Source: Margaritifera margaritifera (taxonomy: Eukaryota; Mollusca; Bivalvia; Unionida; Margaritiferidae). From it: a stretch of DNA of 64,000 nt. The first letter of the stretch is position 1. Each line of letters opens with the position of its first letter. The DNA lies in assembly GCA_029931535.1 (NCBI GenBank), contig JAQPZY010001670.1, positions 6,906,501 through 6,970,500 on the forward strand. The letters are read 5' to 3'. Shown here one piece after another: positions 12,255-22,623 of the stretch. The notes under the pieces are model-generated. The model was given only the letters and a program-made list of their open reading frames with translations, was not told the DNA's origin and made no database searches. The position numbers and the translations under genes are program-made.

Positions 12255-12475
12255 TACCGTCTCTACTTGCATATAAGCTAATACCAACTGCAAACTGCAT
12301 AGACCCAGATCTGACGTCGCATAATGCGCCGTCAGATCTGGGTCTATGCAGTTTGTAAGGACTAATCAGTGGAACAAACAACATAGACCCTGATCTGCCA
12401 GCACATTATGTGATGGCAGATCAGGGTCCATGTTGTTTGCATTTGGACCCGGCTTATATGCAAGTATATACGGTA
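12255..12475 (+). mobile_element. Double-hairpin MITE, copy B (forward)
   Basis: Full-length copy from TACCG to CGGTA with both hairpins nearly perfect (first centred near 12323, second near 12410). It interrupts a dispersed ~160-bp repeat unit: the unit reads up to AAAATTTAAAAG and resumes with GTTACTATCAC. A comparison with intact units supports insertion at a TA dinucleotide. Confidence 0.92.
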
Positions 12476-12930
12476 GTTACTATCACAAAATTCCATCATA
12501 TATTGCATCCAGTTCTAAGTTAAAAAAGGGCAATAACTGTTACAAAAACCATTGGAACACAAAGATTTGTCAAGATATGCATTATTAGATGAAGGCCATA
12601 ATATGTGCCAAGTTTAACAGTGGTGCATCAAAAGTACAAGTTGCACTCACAAGATTCTGTCTTATACTGTATTCAGCTGCAGGACATAAAGGGCAATAAT
12701 GTTAACAAAAATTGTGAGAGCAGTGATTTGTCGATATGCGAATCTTTAAATGATGACCATAACATAATGTGGTTTCCTTTATTTCATGCGTATCAATTTT
12801 CATGGTTTCATAAAATACGACATTTTCATAGGTACTTAAATTCATGGATTTGTATTTATTTATATTTTATTTTGTGGATTAATCTCTACAAATACCCAAA
12901 ATAAAGATTACAATAGAACAATAATATGCC
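12476..12930. repeat. Dispersed ~160-bp repeat units, continued
   Basis: Units contain GCATCC/TCAGTTC or TCAGCTGCAGGA, GGGCAATAA.TGTTA, ATTTGTC.ATATGC and AAGTTTAACAGTGG. These match the units at 14560-15190 on the same strand. Confidence 0.55.
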
Positions 12931-13307
12931 AACAACAAATGGTGGTTGCTTCAGTGGTTAAAACAATACTATCCCCAGTATGGGCACAAATCAAACACCT
13001 GCCAAGATCAATCCCTAACACTGTGTTTTCACCCCGAGTGCTTAACATCCAACGAGTCAGCACAGCCAAGCAACGCCAATTGTGTTATGTGGATAATGTC
13101 ATCATTCCATATGTTGACCAAACACATGACCAACTGCCCCTTGCTCAATGTAATCAGCATTCTGTGGCAACCTTTGATATTTAGTGGAGGAAAGCAGCTC
13201 AAGATAAAATATGAGAGATCAAATCTAATAATCTGTGACTTTGAGAAAGCTGGACTTATGGTGTAATTTTTTAGAAAGCTGGATTTGTGGTATAATTTTG
13301 CAATTTG
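12931..13307. other. Unassigned intronic DNA with open frames
   Basis: Two overlapping plus-strand frames (12939-13184, 81 codons; 12946-13266, 106 codons) are open but show no domain, low-complexity bias or splice support. I could not assign them; chance is the simplest explanation. Confidence 0.35.
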
Positions 13308-13582
13308 GCAATTATTTATGTGACAAATGTTTGTGTGTACCAGAAGACTTGATTGACATATTTGAGATTATTTTTGTGACAAATGTTTGTGTATACCAAA
13401 GACTTGATTGACATATTTGGGATTATTTATGTGACAAATGTTTGTGTGTACCAGAAGACTTGATTGACATATTTGGGATTATTTATGTGACAAATGTTGT
13501 ATATACCAAAGACTTGATTGATGTATTTGGGATTATTTATGTGACAAATGTTTGTGTGTACCAGAAAACTTGATTGACATGA
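13308..13582. repeat. 56-bp minisatellite, about 5 copies
   Basis: Monomer contains TTATTTATGTGACAAATGTT, TGTACCAGAAGACTTG and ATTGACATATTTGGG; alternate units read TATACCAAAGACTTG. Confidence 0.9.
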
Positions 13583-13639
13583 TGTTTATTCAGTGGTTTT
13601 TTGTCCAAAAATCAGTGTCAGTGAAGAGTGAGCTTAAGT

Positions 13640-13731
13640 AGTGTTCTGTAATTAGTATATATACATAGTGTTTAATTAGTATATATACATAGTGTTTAAT
13701 TAGTATATATACATAGTGTTTAATTAGTATT
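13640..13731. repeat. 24-bp minisatellite, about 4 copies
   Basis: Monomer is AGTGTTTAATTAGTATATA plus TACAT, with near-identical units. Confidence 0.9.
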
Positions 13732-13864
13732 TGTGCTTCAAGCAATTGTTTCAATATTTGTCTTGTTGTTCCCTTGGATTAAAATGCGTGTATAAATTCA
13801 AATGTGCTTTCAGGAGTATTTAAATTGTAACTGGAAAGTTTGCTGCTTGTAATTAGAAGTATAA

Positions 13865-14064
13865 ATTTTTGTATTTATCTTAATGTAGATTATTCGTATA
13901 CATTTTTGTATTTATCTATGCTTAATGTAGATTATTCGTATACATTTTTGTATTTATCTATGCTTAATGTAGATTATTCGTATACGTTTTTGTATTTATC
14001 TTTGCTTAATGTAGATTATTCATATACATTTTTGTATTTATCTATGCTTAATGTAGATTATTCG
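13865..14064. repeat. 42-bp minisatellite, about 5 copies
   Basis: Monomer contains AATGTAGATTATTCGTATAC and TTTTTGTATTTATCTATGC. The 42-bp period keeps a frame of NVDYSYTFLYLSML repeats open at 13840-14088; I regard that frame as spurious. Confidence 0.93.
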
Positions 14065-14559
14065 TTCAGATGGATCATGACTGGTTAAATCAAGAATTGC
14101 AGAGAATAAAGTGTAATTTTGTCATTACTTTATATGTATTTTTGACAGCAGTTTCACTTGAATGAACAATTAATGTAAATAAGTATGAAATCTAATTTTC
14201 ATACACATTTCATTATTCTTTCTATCATTTTCAGTAATATTAGTAACTAAATTCTTAATGCTCTTTCTATTTTCTCCCTCTCCTTACTTACTGTTCTAAT
14301 CACACATGTCAATTTAATGCAATGAGTGGAAAAGACAGCTACCAGATACTGTATACATACATGTGCACTGAAACAACATAGACTGCTTACAGCTCTTTTT
14401 TTAAAAAAAATGAGTTAAAATAAACAAACTCATGTAAAAGATAATATTGTCTTACAATAATGAATTTGAATGATCAAATGGATGAGCATAGTTGATTGCT
14501 ATGATTGTATCAGTAAGAAAACAAGAGAAGGGAGACACTCTGCATCACATGTGGTTCAT

Positions 14560-15190
14560 TTGTCATTAGGTCTTTAATTTCATGGTCAGGAGCAACCACA
14601 AAATTCACAAATACACAGTACACAAAGTTTCATGGCAATTTGCTGAAAACTGTGAGATTAGTTGCATTCAGAAGATTCTGTCAAACACTGCATTCAGCTG
14701 CAAGTAAAAAAGTGTAATAACGCTTATAAAAATTGCAGGAATACAGTGATTTGAAAACATGCACATCTTCAGGTGATGCCCATAATACTTATCTTGTTTC
14801 ATGGCAATTCACTAAAAACTGCAGGAGTTGTGTAAAATGGGCATTAACTCTAACAAAAACTGTTGGAGCAAAGTCATTTGTCAGTATGCACATCTTCAGT
14901 TGATTGCCATAATATTTACCAAGTTTCATTTTAACCCATCAAAAACTGCCTGGCTAGTTGTGCTAACAAGATTGTGTCATATATTGCATTAAGCTACAAG
15001 ACAAAAGGGGCAATAACTTTAACAAAAATTGCAGGGGCAAGGTGATTTGTTGATATGCACATTTTCATGTGATGCCAATAATATTTACCTAGTTTCATGA
15101 CAATCCATTAGAAACTGCAGGGTTACTTGCTCTAATGAGATTGTGAACCAGATGGAAGGATGGACAAATATTGATGGACAGATGAACAGA
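14560..15190. repeat. Dispersed tandem-core repeat, ~130-165-bp units
   Basis: Four diverged units with TTTCATGGCAATTTGCTGAA, CTGCATTCAGCTGCAAG, TGTAATAAC..TTA.AAAAATTGCAG and ATGCACATCTTCA. It ends in a GATGGAAGGATGGACA to TGGATGGACATG tail near 15150-15200. Same family as 11481-12930. Comparable repeats with GGACAGAC-type tails are, to my knowledge, common in bivalve introns. Confidence 0.6.
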
Positions 15191-15291
15191 TGGATGGACA
15201 TGTGGATTACTATATACCCCTGCCTCTAGCACGAGGGACTCATTTATCCCAGACTGTCAATCAAGGAGGAGTGGGTGGAAAGTTTCATTAC

Positions 15292-15438
15292 CTCATAGTC
15301 AATGCGAAACTTGTCAAGAAGATCCAGGTCCATGAACATGCGGATTGTGGCCTTCAATGTGTCATCATCATCCAGTCTGAAGTCAGAGAATCCACAGTCC
15401 AGCAACCGGTAGTGATGTGTACTGGGGACCAATGCATT
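15292..15438 (-). CDS. PDE exon 7 of window: N-terminal catalytic helices
   Basis: 147 nt, 49 codons (residues 170-218), phase 0: NALVPSTHHYRLLD, GFSDFRLDDDDTLKA and RMFMDLDLLDKFRIDYE. FSDF and the RMFMDL helix mark the start of the PDEase I catalytic domain in the PDE5/6/11 clade. The acceptor ends CTGCAG and the donor is GTAATG. The overlapping plus-strand frame at 15190-15501 is a shadow of this exon. Confidence 0.96.
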
Positions 15439-15684
15439 CTGCAGGGGAGAGAATTATCATGTCTGATTTATTTCATGACTATAGCAGAACTGATATGCTA
15501 ACAACTGATGCTATAGTTTTGCCTTAGAACTCTATACATAGATCATATTTACCGATATAAGAAGTAAATTTTCTACATGATTTTGCTACATTAACTCACA
15601 CATGAATATTTATTTTTAGGTAATTAAGAGTTAGTAAATTTTGTAAACAGAAAAATAAAGAATTATACCTTGATTGACATGCTT

Positions 15685-15970
15685 TGAGGACATCCAATAT
15701 CTCTCGGTAAAAGTAAATCATTATTAGTAAAGTACCATTTGTGTGAGGCCATCCAATACCTCTCAGTAAAGGTAAACCATTATTAGTAATGTACTTTGTT
15801 TGAGGCCATCCAATACCTATCAGTAAAGGTAAACCATTATTAGTAATGTACTTTGTTTGAAGCCATCCAATACCTTTCAGTAAAGGTAAACATGATGATA
15901 ATTAGTCATGTACTTTGTTTGAGGCCATCCAGTACCTCTCATGAAAGGTAAATCGTTATTAGAAATTTAA
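15685..15970. repeat. 57-bp minisatellite, about 5 copies
   Basis: Monomer contains GAGGCCATCCAATACCT, CAGTAAAGGTAAACCATTA and AGTAATGTACTTTGTTT. Outer units are diverged. Confidence 0.9.
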
Positions 15971-16204
15971 TTTGTTCTCAGACAAGGTCAATTATATTAG
16001 TCATGTAGTTTGTTAAACTTGGCTTGTACTTTAGACTAAGGAATATAAGATGGAGGCAATCCATAATAAAACTCCATACTTTAAGTGTTTGTGAATGTAG
16101 CTGAAATAAAGATTTGACAATATTAAGTGATGTACTTTCCAGTACTTTTTTAACCCAAAGAAAAGAATCTAGAGTTTAGGATATATATCTGCACATAATT
16201 TAGA

Positions 16205-16431
16205 AGAACAAATACTACACAATATGACAATTTTATTAGAGAGATACAAATACTACACACTATGACAATTTTTTTAGAGAGATACAAATACTACACACTA
16301 TGACAATTTTATTAGAGAGATACAAATACTACACACTATGACAATTTTATTAGAGAGATACAAATACTACACACTATGACAATTTTATTAGAGATACAAA
16401 TACTACACACTATGACAATTTTATTAGAGAG
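16205..16431. repeat. 38-bp minisatellite, about 6 copies
   Basis: Monomer contains GAGAGATACAAATACTACAC and ACTATGACAATTTTATTA, nearly invariant. Confidence 0.93.
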
Positions 16432-16499
16432 ACTTCACAAAACTTGTAATAAAACCATTGAACAAAAATTCATTGCATAATAACCATAATTATAAAATG

Positions 16500-18015
16500 C
16501 CTGCAGTATAAATAAAGCTGGTCCTGCAGGATAAGTAAAGCTAGTCCTGCAATACAAGTAAAGATAGTCCTGCAGTATAAGTAAAGCTAGTTCTGCAGTA
16601 TCAGTAAAGTTGATCAATTATAAAATGTCTGCAGTATAAATAAAGATAGTCCTGCAGTACAAGTAAAGCCGGTCCTGCAGTACAAGTAAAGCTGGCAATG
16701 CAGTACAAGTAAAGCTGGCGATGCAGTACAAGTAAAGCTGGTCCTGCAGTATAAGTAAAGCTGGTCCTGCAGTATAAGCAAAGATAGTCCTGCAATATAA
16801 CTAAAGCTGGTCCTGCAGTATAAGTAAAGCTGGTCCTGCAGTATAAAATGCCTACAGTATAAGTAAAGCTGGTCCTACAGTATAAAATGCCTGCAGTATA
16901 AGTAAAGCTAATCCATAACCTTAAGTATAAAATGCCTGCAGTATAAGCAAAGCTGGTCCTGCAGCACAAGTAAACCTGGTCCTGCAGTATAAGTAAAGAT
17001 AGTCCTGCAGTACAAGTAAAGCTGGTCCATAATCTGCAGTATAAAATGTCTACAGTATAAGTAAAGCTGGTCCTGCAGTATGATAATCCTGCAGTATAAG
17101 TAAAGCTGGTCCTGCAGTTTAAGTAAAGATAGTCCTGCAGTACAAGTAAAGCTGGTCCATAACCTGCAGTATAAAATGTCTACAGTATAAGTAAAGCTGG
17201 TCCTACAGTGTAAAATGCCTGCAGTATAAGTAAAGCTAGTCCATAACTTTAAGTATAAAATGCCTGCAGTATAAGCAAAGCTGGTCCTGCAGTACAAGTA
17301 AAGCTGGTCCTGCAATATAAGTAAAGATAGTCCTGCAGTACAAGTAAAGCTGGTCCATAACCTGTAGTATAAAATGTCTACAGTATAAGTAAAGCTGGTC
17401 CTGCAGTATGATAGTCCTGCAGTATAAGTAAAGCTGGTCATGCAGTATAAGTAAAGCTAGTCCTGCAGTATAAGTAAAGATAGTCCTGCAGTACAAGTAA
17501 AGCTGGTCCATAACCTGCAGTATAAAATGTCTACAGTATAAGTAAAGCTGGTCCTACAGTGTAAAATGCCTGCAGTATAAGTAAAGCTAGTCCATAACCT
17601 TAAGTATAAAATGCCTGCAGTATAAGCAAAGCTGGTCCTACAGTACAAGTAAAGCTGGTCTTGCATTATAAGTAAAGATAGTCTTGCAGTACAAGTAAAG
17701 CTGGTCCATAACCTGTAGTATAAAATGTCTACAGTATAACTAAAGCTGGTCCTGCAGTATGATAGTCCTGCAGTGTAAGTAAAGCTGGTCATGCAGTATA
17801 AGTAAAGCTGGTCCTGCAGTATAAGTAAAGATAGTCCTGCAGTACAAGTAAAGCTGGTCCATAACCTGCAGTATAAAATGTCTACAGTATAAGTAAAGCT
17901 GGTCCTGCAGTATAAAATGTCTACAGTATGAGTAAACTGGTCCATAACCTTAAGTATAAAATGCCTACAGTATAAGTAAAGCTGGTCCTACAGTATAAGT
18001 TAAGTGGTCCTGCAT
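16500..18015. repeat. 23-bp satellite with ~355-bp higher-order repeat
   Basis: The basic unit TGCAGTATAAGTAAAGCTGG plus TCC repeats about 60 times. Distinct marker variants recur at fixed spacing. TCCATAACCTG.AGTATAAA begins near 17158, 17354, 17511, 17709 and 17866, with alternating gaps of about 157 and 197 bp. The TAAGTATAAAATGCCTGC variant lies near 16920, 17248 and 17600. Together they define a higher-order period of about 353-355 bp. Minus-strand frames of up to 177 codons (LYLYCRTSFTYTAG repeats) are by-products. Confidence 0.93.
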
Positions 18016-18251
18016 TCTCCAGACTTTTTGAATGAGAAACTCAACCTCATGCTCAATCCCATAAATCCGATATGATACTTGGAGTAAATTTATGTCATTG
18101 AAATTGCACTTGCTAGTAGAAGAACCAAAGTTAGGAAGAGCCTCAAAGTTCTAGGAGTCTGGCTTCATTTCAATCAAAATTACAGAACATAACAAATTTG
18201 AACTTTGTGCTTGAGCTTGAGTTTCATGCTTAAATGATTTGAAGAATACTG

Positions 18252-18472
18252 AGCCAGGCCTTAACATTTTTACTGATCTGCTTGTATTTACAAGTAGCCC
18301 GGCCTTAACAATCCCACTGATCTGCTTGTATTTACAAATAACTAGGCCTTAACAACCCTACTGATCTGCTTGTATTTACAAGTAGACAGGCCTTAACAAT
18401 CCTACTGATCTGCTTGTATTTACAAGTAGCCAGGCCTTAACAATTTTACTGATCTGCTTGTATTTACTAGTA
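18252..18472. repeat. ~44-bp minisatellite, about 5 copies
   Basis: Monomer contains AGGCCTTAACAATCCTACTG and ATCTGCTTGTATTTACAAG. Confidence 0.9.
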
Positions 18473-18709
18473 AAAGTGTCGAGGGGAATATAATTTTTCC
18501 AAATGCTTGTATGATTAGATGACTGCAATTCTGAAAGTAATTCCAACATGAAATGGGTAGGACAGGTAAAACTTGTACAAGACAAGTGCAACTTCAAAGG
18601 TCAATTGTCCTGCAGGATCAGTGTCCATTTTAAAAGTTTTCAAAGCCTGTTATAAACACCTATTAGTACGAAGAATAACTTTTTATTTCATTTGGTCAAG
18701 AATGCCTAC

Positions 18710-18853
18710 CTTCAATTTTTGCGTCTCCTCCCCTGGGGCACATGTGTGGTAAGACAGGATTTCCAAAGCAACCCTCTGCTTTGCACTGGCCCGTGCTGTC
18801 GTCTCATACATTTGAGTATTATTAATGCCCATGCCACAAAATATTGCAAAAGC
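18710..18853 (-). CDS. PDE exon 6 of window: GAF-B end and linker helix
   Basis: 144 nt, 48 codons (residues 122-169), phase 0. It begins [17 protein letters not shown], the last GAF strand and start of the connecting helix, then ALEILSYHT and EETQKLK leading to the catalytic domain. The LSYH block is shared by PDE5, PDE6 and PDE11; the EET..L spacing resembles PDE5. The acceptor ends TTTTGCAG and the donor is GTAGGC. Confidence 0.96.
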
Positions 18854-18914
18854 CTGCAAAACAAAACCTAGTATTACTAGAATTATTGTTTATACAATTT
18901 TACTTTACTTTTAT

Positions 18915-19146
18915 TGTCATTATCTATGATGATACATTAACTAATAATAAGGACTAGATTTGTCATTATCTATGATGATACATTAATTAATAATAAGGAC
19001 TAGATTTGTCATTATCTATGATGATACATTAATTAATAATAAGGACTAGAATTGTCATTATCTATGATGATACATTAATTAATAATAAGGACTAGATTTA
19101 TCATTATCTATGATGATACATTAATTATTAATAAGGACTAGATTTG
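18915..19146. repeat. 46-bp minisatellite, about 5 copies
   Basis: Monomer contains GTCATTATCTATGATGATAC and ATTAATTAATAATAAGGACT. It starts about 60 bp upstream of the acceptor of PDE exon 6. Confidence 0.93.
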
Positions 19147-19290
19147 TGTAATAGGGAACTGCTCTAAGTTTGTATTTTTATTTGTTGAACTTTCTGTTCT
19201 ATTGAATCTCTTTAATGAAACAAAATAAATCCTAAAACAAGAAACGCTCTTTTTGTCAAGCATACATTTTATTTATTGAGAAAGCAAAAA

Positions 19291-19719
19291 AACTTTAACG
19301 TTGACCTTAATATAAACAACCTTAACACTGACATTATTAAAAACAATTTTAACACTGACCTTAATATAAACAATTTTAACACTGACCTTAATAAAAACAA
19401 TTTTAACACTGACCTTAATATAAACAATTTTAACACTGACATTATTAAAAACAATTTTAACACTGACCTTAATAAAAACAATTTTAACACTGACCTTAAT
19501 AAAAACAATTTTAATACTGACATTAATATAAACAATTTTAACACTGACCTTAATAAAAACAATTTTAATACTGACATTAATATAAACAATTTTAACACTG
19601 ACCTTAATAAAAACAACTTTAACATTGACTTTAATCTAAACAACTTTATCACTGTCATTAACCTAAATAACTTTAAATTTTGACCTTAATCTAAACAACT
19701 TTAACACTGTCATTAACCT
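19291..19719. repeat. 27-bp minisatellite, about 16 copies, open on both strands
   Basis: Monomer is close to ACAATTTTAACACTGACC plus TTAATAAAA. Because 27 is a multiple of three, the array leaves a 135-codon plus-strand frame (NNFNTDLNI repeats) and a 129-codon minus-strand frame (LKLFLLRSV repeats). Neither resembles a real protein. Confidence 0.95.
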
Positions 19720-19850
19720 AGGGTGTGGGCAGATGTGTGGATGTACAGATGGATGGACAGACATGCATATCATTGCCACTCTTCCTATCTATGTTTTAAG
19801 TCTATAACTAATACAATACAAAGCTGAACTTTCACACCGATCCATTAATT

Positions 19851-20506
19851 AGACTCAAACTAATACCCACCTGGATAAATTGAAGTAAAAAACCAAATGC
19901 TTTTGACTCAAACTAATACCCACCTGGATAAATTGAACTAAATAACCAAATGCTTTAGACTCAAACTAATACCTACCTGGATAAATTGAACTAAATAACC
20001 AAATGCTTTAGACTCAAACTAATACCCACCTGGATAAATTGAACTAAATAACCAAATGCTTTAGACTCAAACTAATACCTACCTGGATAAATTGAACTAA
20101 ATAACCAAATGCTTTAGACTCAAACTAATACCCACCCAGATAAATTAAACTAAATAACCAAATGTTTTAGACTTAAACTAATACCCACCTGGATAAATTG
20201 AACTATATAACCAAATGCTTTAGACCAGGGGTGTCAAATATACAGCCTGCCAGACTCATTATTTATTATTATTTTTTATTATTATTTATTATTATTTATA
20301 GCAAATCTGGCCCGCCACAGCCAATGAGTTTGACACCCCTGCTTTAGACTCAAACGAATACCCACCTAGATAAATTGAACTAAATAACCAAATGCTTTAG
20401 ACTCAAACTAATACCCACCTGAATAAATTGAAATAATAACCAAATGCTTTAGACTCAAACTAATACCCACCTGGATAAATTGAACTAATAACCAAATGCT
20501 TTAGAG
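19851..20506. repeat. 53-bp minisatellite, about 11 copies, interrupted by a hAT MITE
   Basis: Monomer contains ACTCAAACTAATACCCACCT, GGATAAATTGAACTAAATAA and CCAAATGCTTTAG. One unit is split at CTTTAGAC by the insertion at 20226-20341. Confidence 0.95.
20226..20341. mobile_element. 116-bp hAT-type MITE
   Basis: Terminal inverted repeats CAGGGGTGTCAAA...TTTGACACCCCTG enclose a TTATTATTATTT-rich core and a CTGGCCCGCCACAG segment. An exact 8-bp target duplication CTTTAGAC flanks it (20218-20225 and 20342-20349), and the uninterrupted satellite monomer gives the empty site. CAG-starting TIRs and 8-bp duplications are diagnostic of hAT transposons. It has no coding capacity. Confidence 0.95.
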
Positions 20507-21179
20507 GTGAAGTCACTGCTGTCACAAAGAGAAGGGACTTTGGTGTATTTGCTACAAACTGAAGTCACAATGAAAAGGGACTTTGGTATATTGGCGACAA
20601 CACAATTTAATGTTTTCATGGTGCATTTGCTTCTGGTAAAGGTGCATCAGTGTGTTTGCTGTATCAAAGATGTGCTGATAATTAAACTGTTCAACTTTGT
20701 ACTTAATGTCAAATGCTCTTTAGCTCATGTTATTAATAACACTGATTCTGAAGTTTGGTAGAGCAAAATTAGAGTAAATAATGGCTGACATCACTCAAAG
20801 TAGGAAAACAAAAACTGCTTCCTGGAAATTCTCTTTATAAACACAAGGTCATTAAAGGAATCACTGTAATAAAAAGAGACAAGTTCATTTCCTCCAACTG
20901 AGAAAACTACAGTACTTCCTCAATATAATGCACATCACTACAAGGCACATACATGTAGTATACAATGGTCCCTTTTATAAACTAGGTATGGTCATGGATT
21001 CCATTACATTATTTAATAGTAATATTATGTATAGAATACCTCAATATAAAGTAACCTCATCTGTAAGAGAGTCCACTTTATGACTCCCATGAACAGTGTT
21101 ATAATGAGGGAGTACTGTAGTATCTTCAACATGGATTTCTATTCATATATTAATTGAAACATATTTTATATACAGTATT
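20507..21179. other. Unassigned intronic DNA
   Basis: An 84-codon plus-strand frame at 20507-20761 begins right after the 53-bp array and shows no known motif. The rest is AT-rich. Segments near 20900-21110 (CTCAATATAATGCACATCAC, TATAATGAGGGAGTACTGTA) resemble the dispersed sequence at 44030-44090. Confidence 0.35.
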
Positions 21180-21380
21180 TACCTACAAACAAAGCAGACC
21201 CAAATTTGCCATTATGTAATGAAGATAAGGGTTGATTTGGTTGATTTGGATCATAATAAACAATCAAGATCCTGGCAGACTCAGATCTGCCACTACATAA
21301 TGCAGCTAAGGGTTTATTTTGTTGATTTAAATCATAAAACAACCAAGATCCTGGTAGACCCTCATTTGTCTAATAATTAT
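21180..21380. repeat. Degenerate MITE-derived duplication
   Basis: Two ~95-bp units contain remnants of the double-hairpin MITE arms (CAGACTCAGATCTGCCACTA near 21279; GCAGACCCAAATTTGCCATT near 21195) and a shared GTTGATTTGGATCATAA segment. It begins with a TATACAGTATTTAC-like end. Assignment to the MITE family rests on the arm sequence only. Confidence 0.45.
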
Positions 21381-21383
21381 ACC

Positions 21384-21570
21384 ATAGTTGATCTGAGTTA
21401 CAATATTCCATTCACATTCAAGTGTGTGTAATATACACAATTCAACAGAGTAATTAATCCAATGTATAATTAGTCAGTAGTTGATCTGATTTACAATATT
21501 CCATTCACATTCAAGTGTGTGTAATATACACAATTCAATAGAGTAATTAAGCCAATGTATAATTAGTCAG
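21384..21570. repeat. Two-copy 94-bp direct repeat
   Basis: TAGTTGATCTGA.TTACAATA through AATGTATAATTAGTCAG occurs twice, 94 bp apart, with only a few differences. Confidence 0.9.
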
Positions 21571-22020
21571 CATCAGTGTGCTAATCATTTTCATGTCTAT
21601 GGGAAAAGGATGATCAAGTCAGAATTGTTATCCATGTAAATAGTACCATACCATGGGAAAAAATACAAGTACATACAATCATGCCATGGATTTCTATTAT
21701 TTCTGAATAACAGAAGAAAAAAATGGTCTTGTACATTTTCATTTAACTGAAGGTCTATACCAGATATACAAGTGTTACATGATGACAAAGCTGAGTTTCA
21801 CATAAGTACAACTATTCAGAAAAGCTATTATTCACATAAAGATTTTGAAACCTGAAAAGTAGGTCACATCAACCCATTATGAAACAGTGGTGTATAATCC
21901 CTAAAACTGAAACATGCTCAAATATAGTTTCATGATCGAGAGCTTGCAAGAGAGATATTATTCTCAAAGCAAAAAGTTAACATGGTCTCCTGGGAGAAAA
22001 TATATATGTAGGTCACACTG

Positions 22021-22194
22021 ACATACATAGACCCAGATTTGCCATCACATAACTTGCCCACAGATCAGGATCTATGTTGTTTGTTCTACTGATTATTCCT
22101 AACAAACTGCACAGACTCAGATATTCCAGTACATTATGCAATGACAGATCTGGGTCTGCAGTTTGCAGCTGAACTTGACTTATAAGCGTGTGTA

Positions 22195-22200
<6 letters not shown>
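22021..22200 (-). mobile_element. Double-hairpin MITE, copy C (reverse, degenerate)
   Basis: It retains both diverged palindromes (CATAGACCCAGATTTGCC ... AGATCAGGATCTATG and ACTCAGATATTCCAG ... GACAGATCTGGGTCTG) and the spacer TTGTTCTACTGATTATTCC. The left terminus is not recognisable. The right terminus (TATAAGCGTGTGTATATATG) passes straight into a TA microsatellite. Confidence 0.75.

Positions 22201-22253
<53 letters not shown>
22201..22253. repeat. (TA)n microsatellite
   Basis: About 26 uninterrupted TA units, directly continuous with the terminal TATATA of MITE copy C. Confidence 0.97.
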
Positions 22254-22255
<2 letters not shown>

Positions 22256-22623
22256 TAACAGTGGCACTATGACAGTGATTACTCTGGTAATAGTGGCAGT
22301 ATGACAGTGGTTACTCTGGTAACAGTGGCAGTATGATGGTGATTACTCTGGTAATAGTGGCACTATGACTTTGGTTACTCTGGTAATAGTGGCAGTATGA
22401 CAGTGGTTACTCTGGTAATAGTGGCAGTATGACTGGTTACTCTGGTAACAGTGGCACTATGACAGTGATTACTCTGGTGATAGTGGCACTATGACTTTGG
22501 TTACTCCGGTAATAGTGGCAGTATGACAGTGGTTACTCTGGTAATAGTGGCAGTATGACAGTGGTTACTCTGGTAATAGTGGCACTATGACAGTAGTTAC
22601 TCTGGTAACAGTGGCACTATGAC
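22254..22623. repeat. 32-bp minisatellite, about 11.5 copies
   Basis: Monomer contains GGTAATAGTGGCAGTATGAC and AGTGGTTACTCT. Variants GTAACA/GTAATA and GCACTA/GCAGTA are mixed. Confidence 0.95.

Noticed and set aside
12939..13266. Overlapping 81- and 106-codon plus-strand ORFs
   Set aside because: No domain, no splice sites and no codon-like composition; likely chance.
15190..15501. 103-codon plus-strand ORF
   Set aside because: Antisense shadow of PDE exon 7.
16601..17945. Long minus-strand ORFs (up to 177 codons) of LYLYCRTSFTYTAG repeats
   Set aside because: They are translations of the 23-bp satellite in shifting frames, with no splice or homology support.
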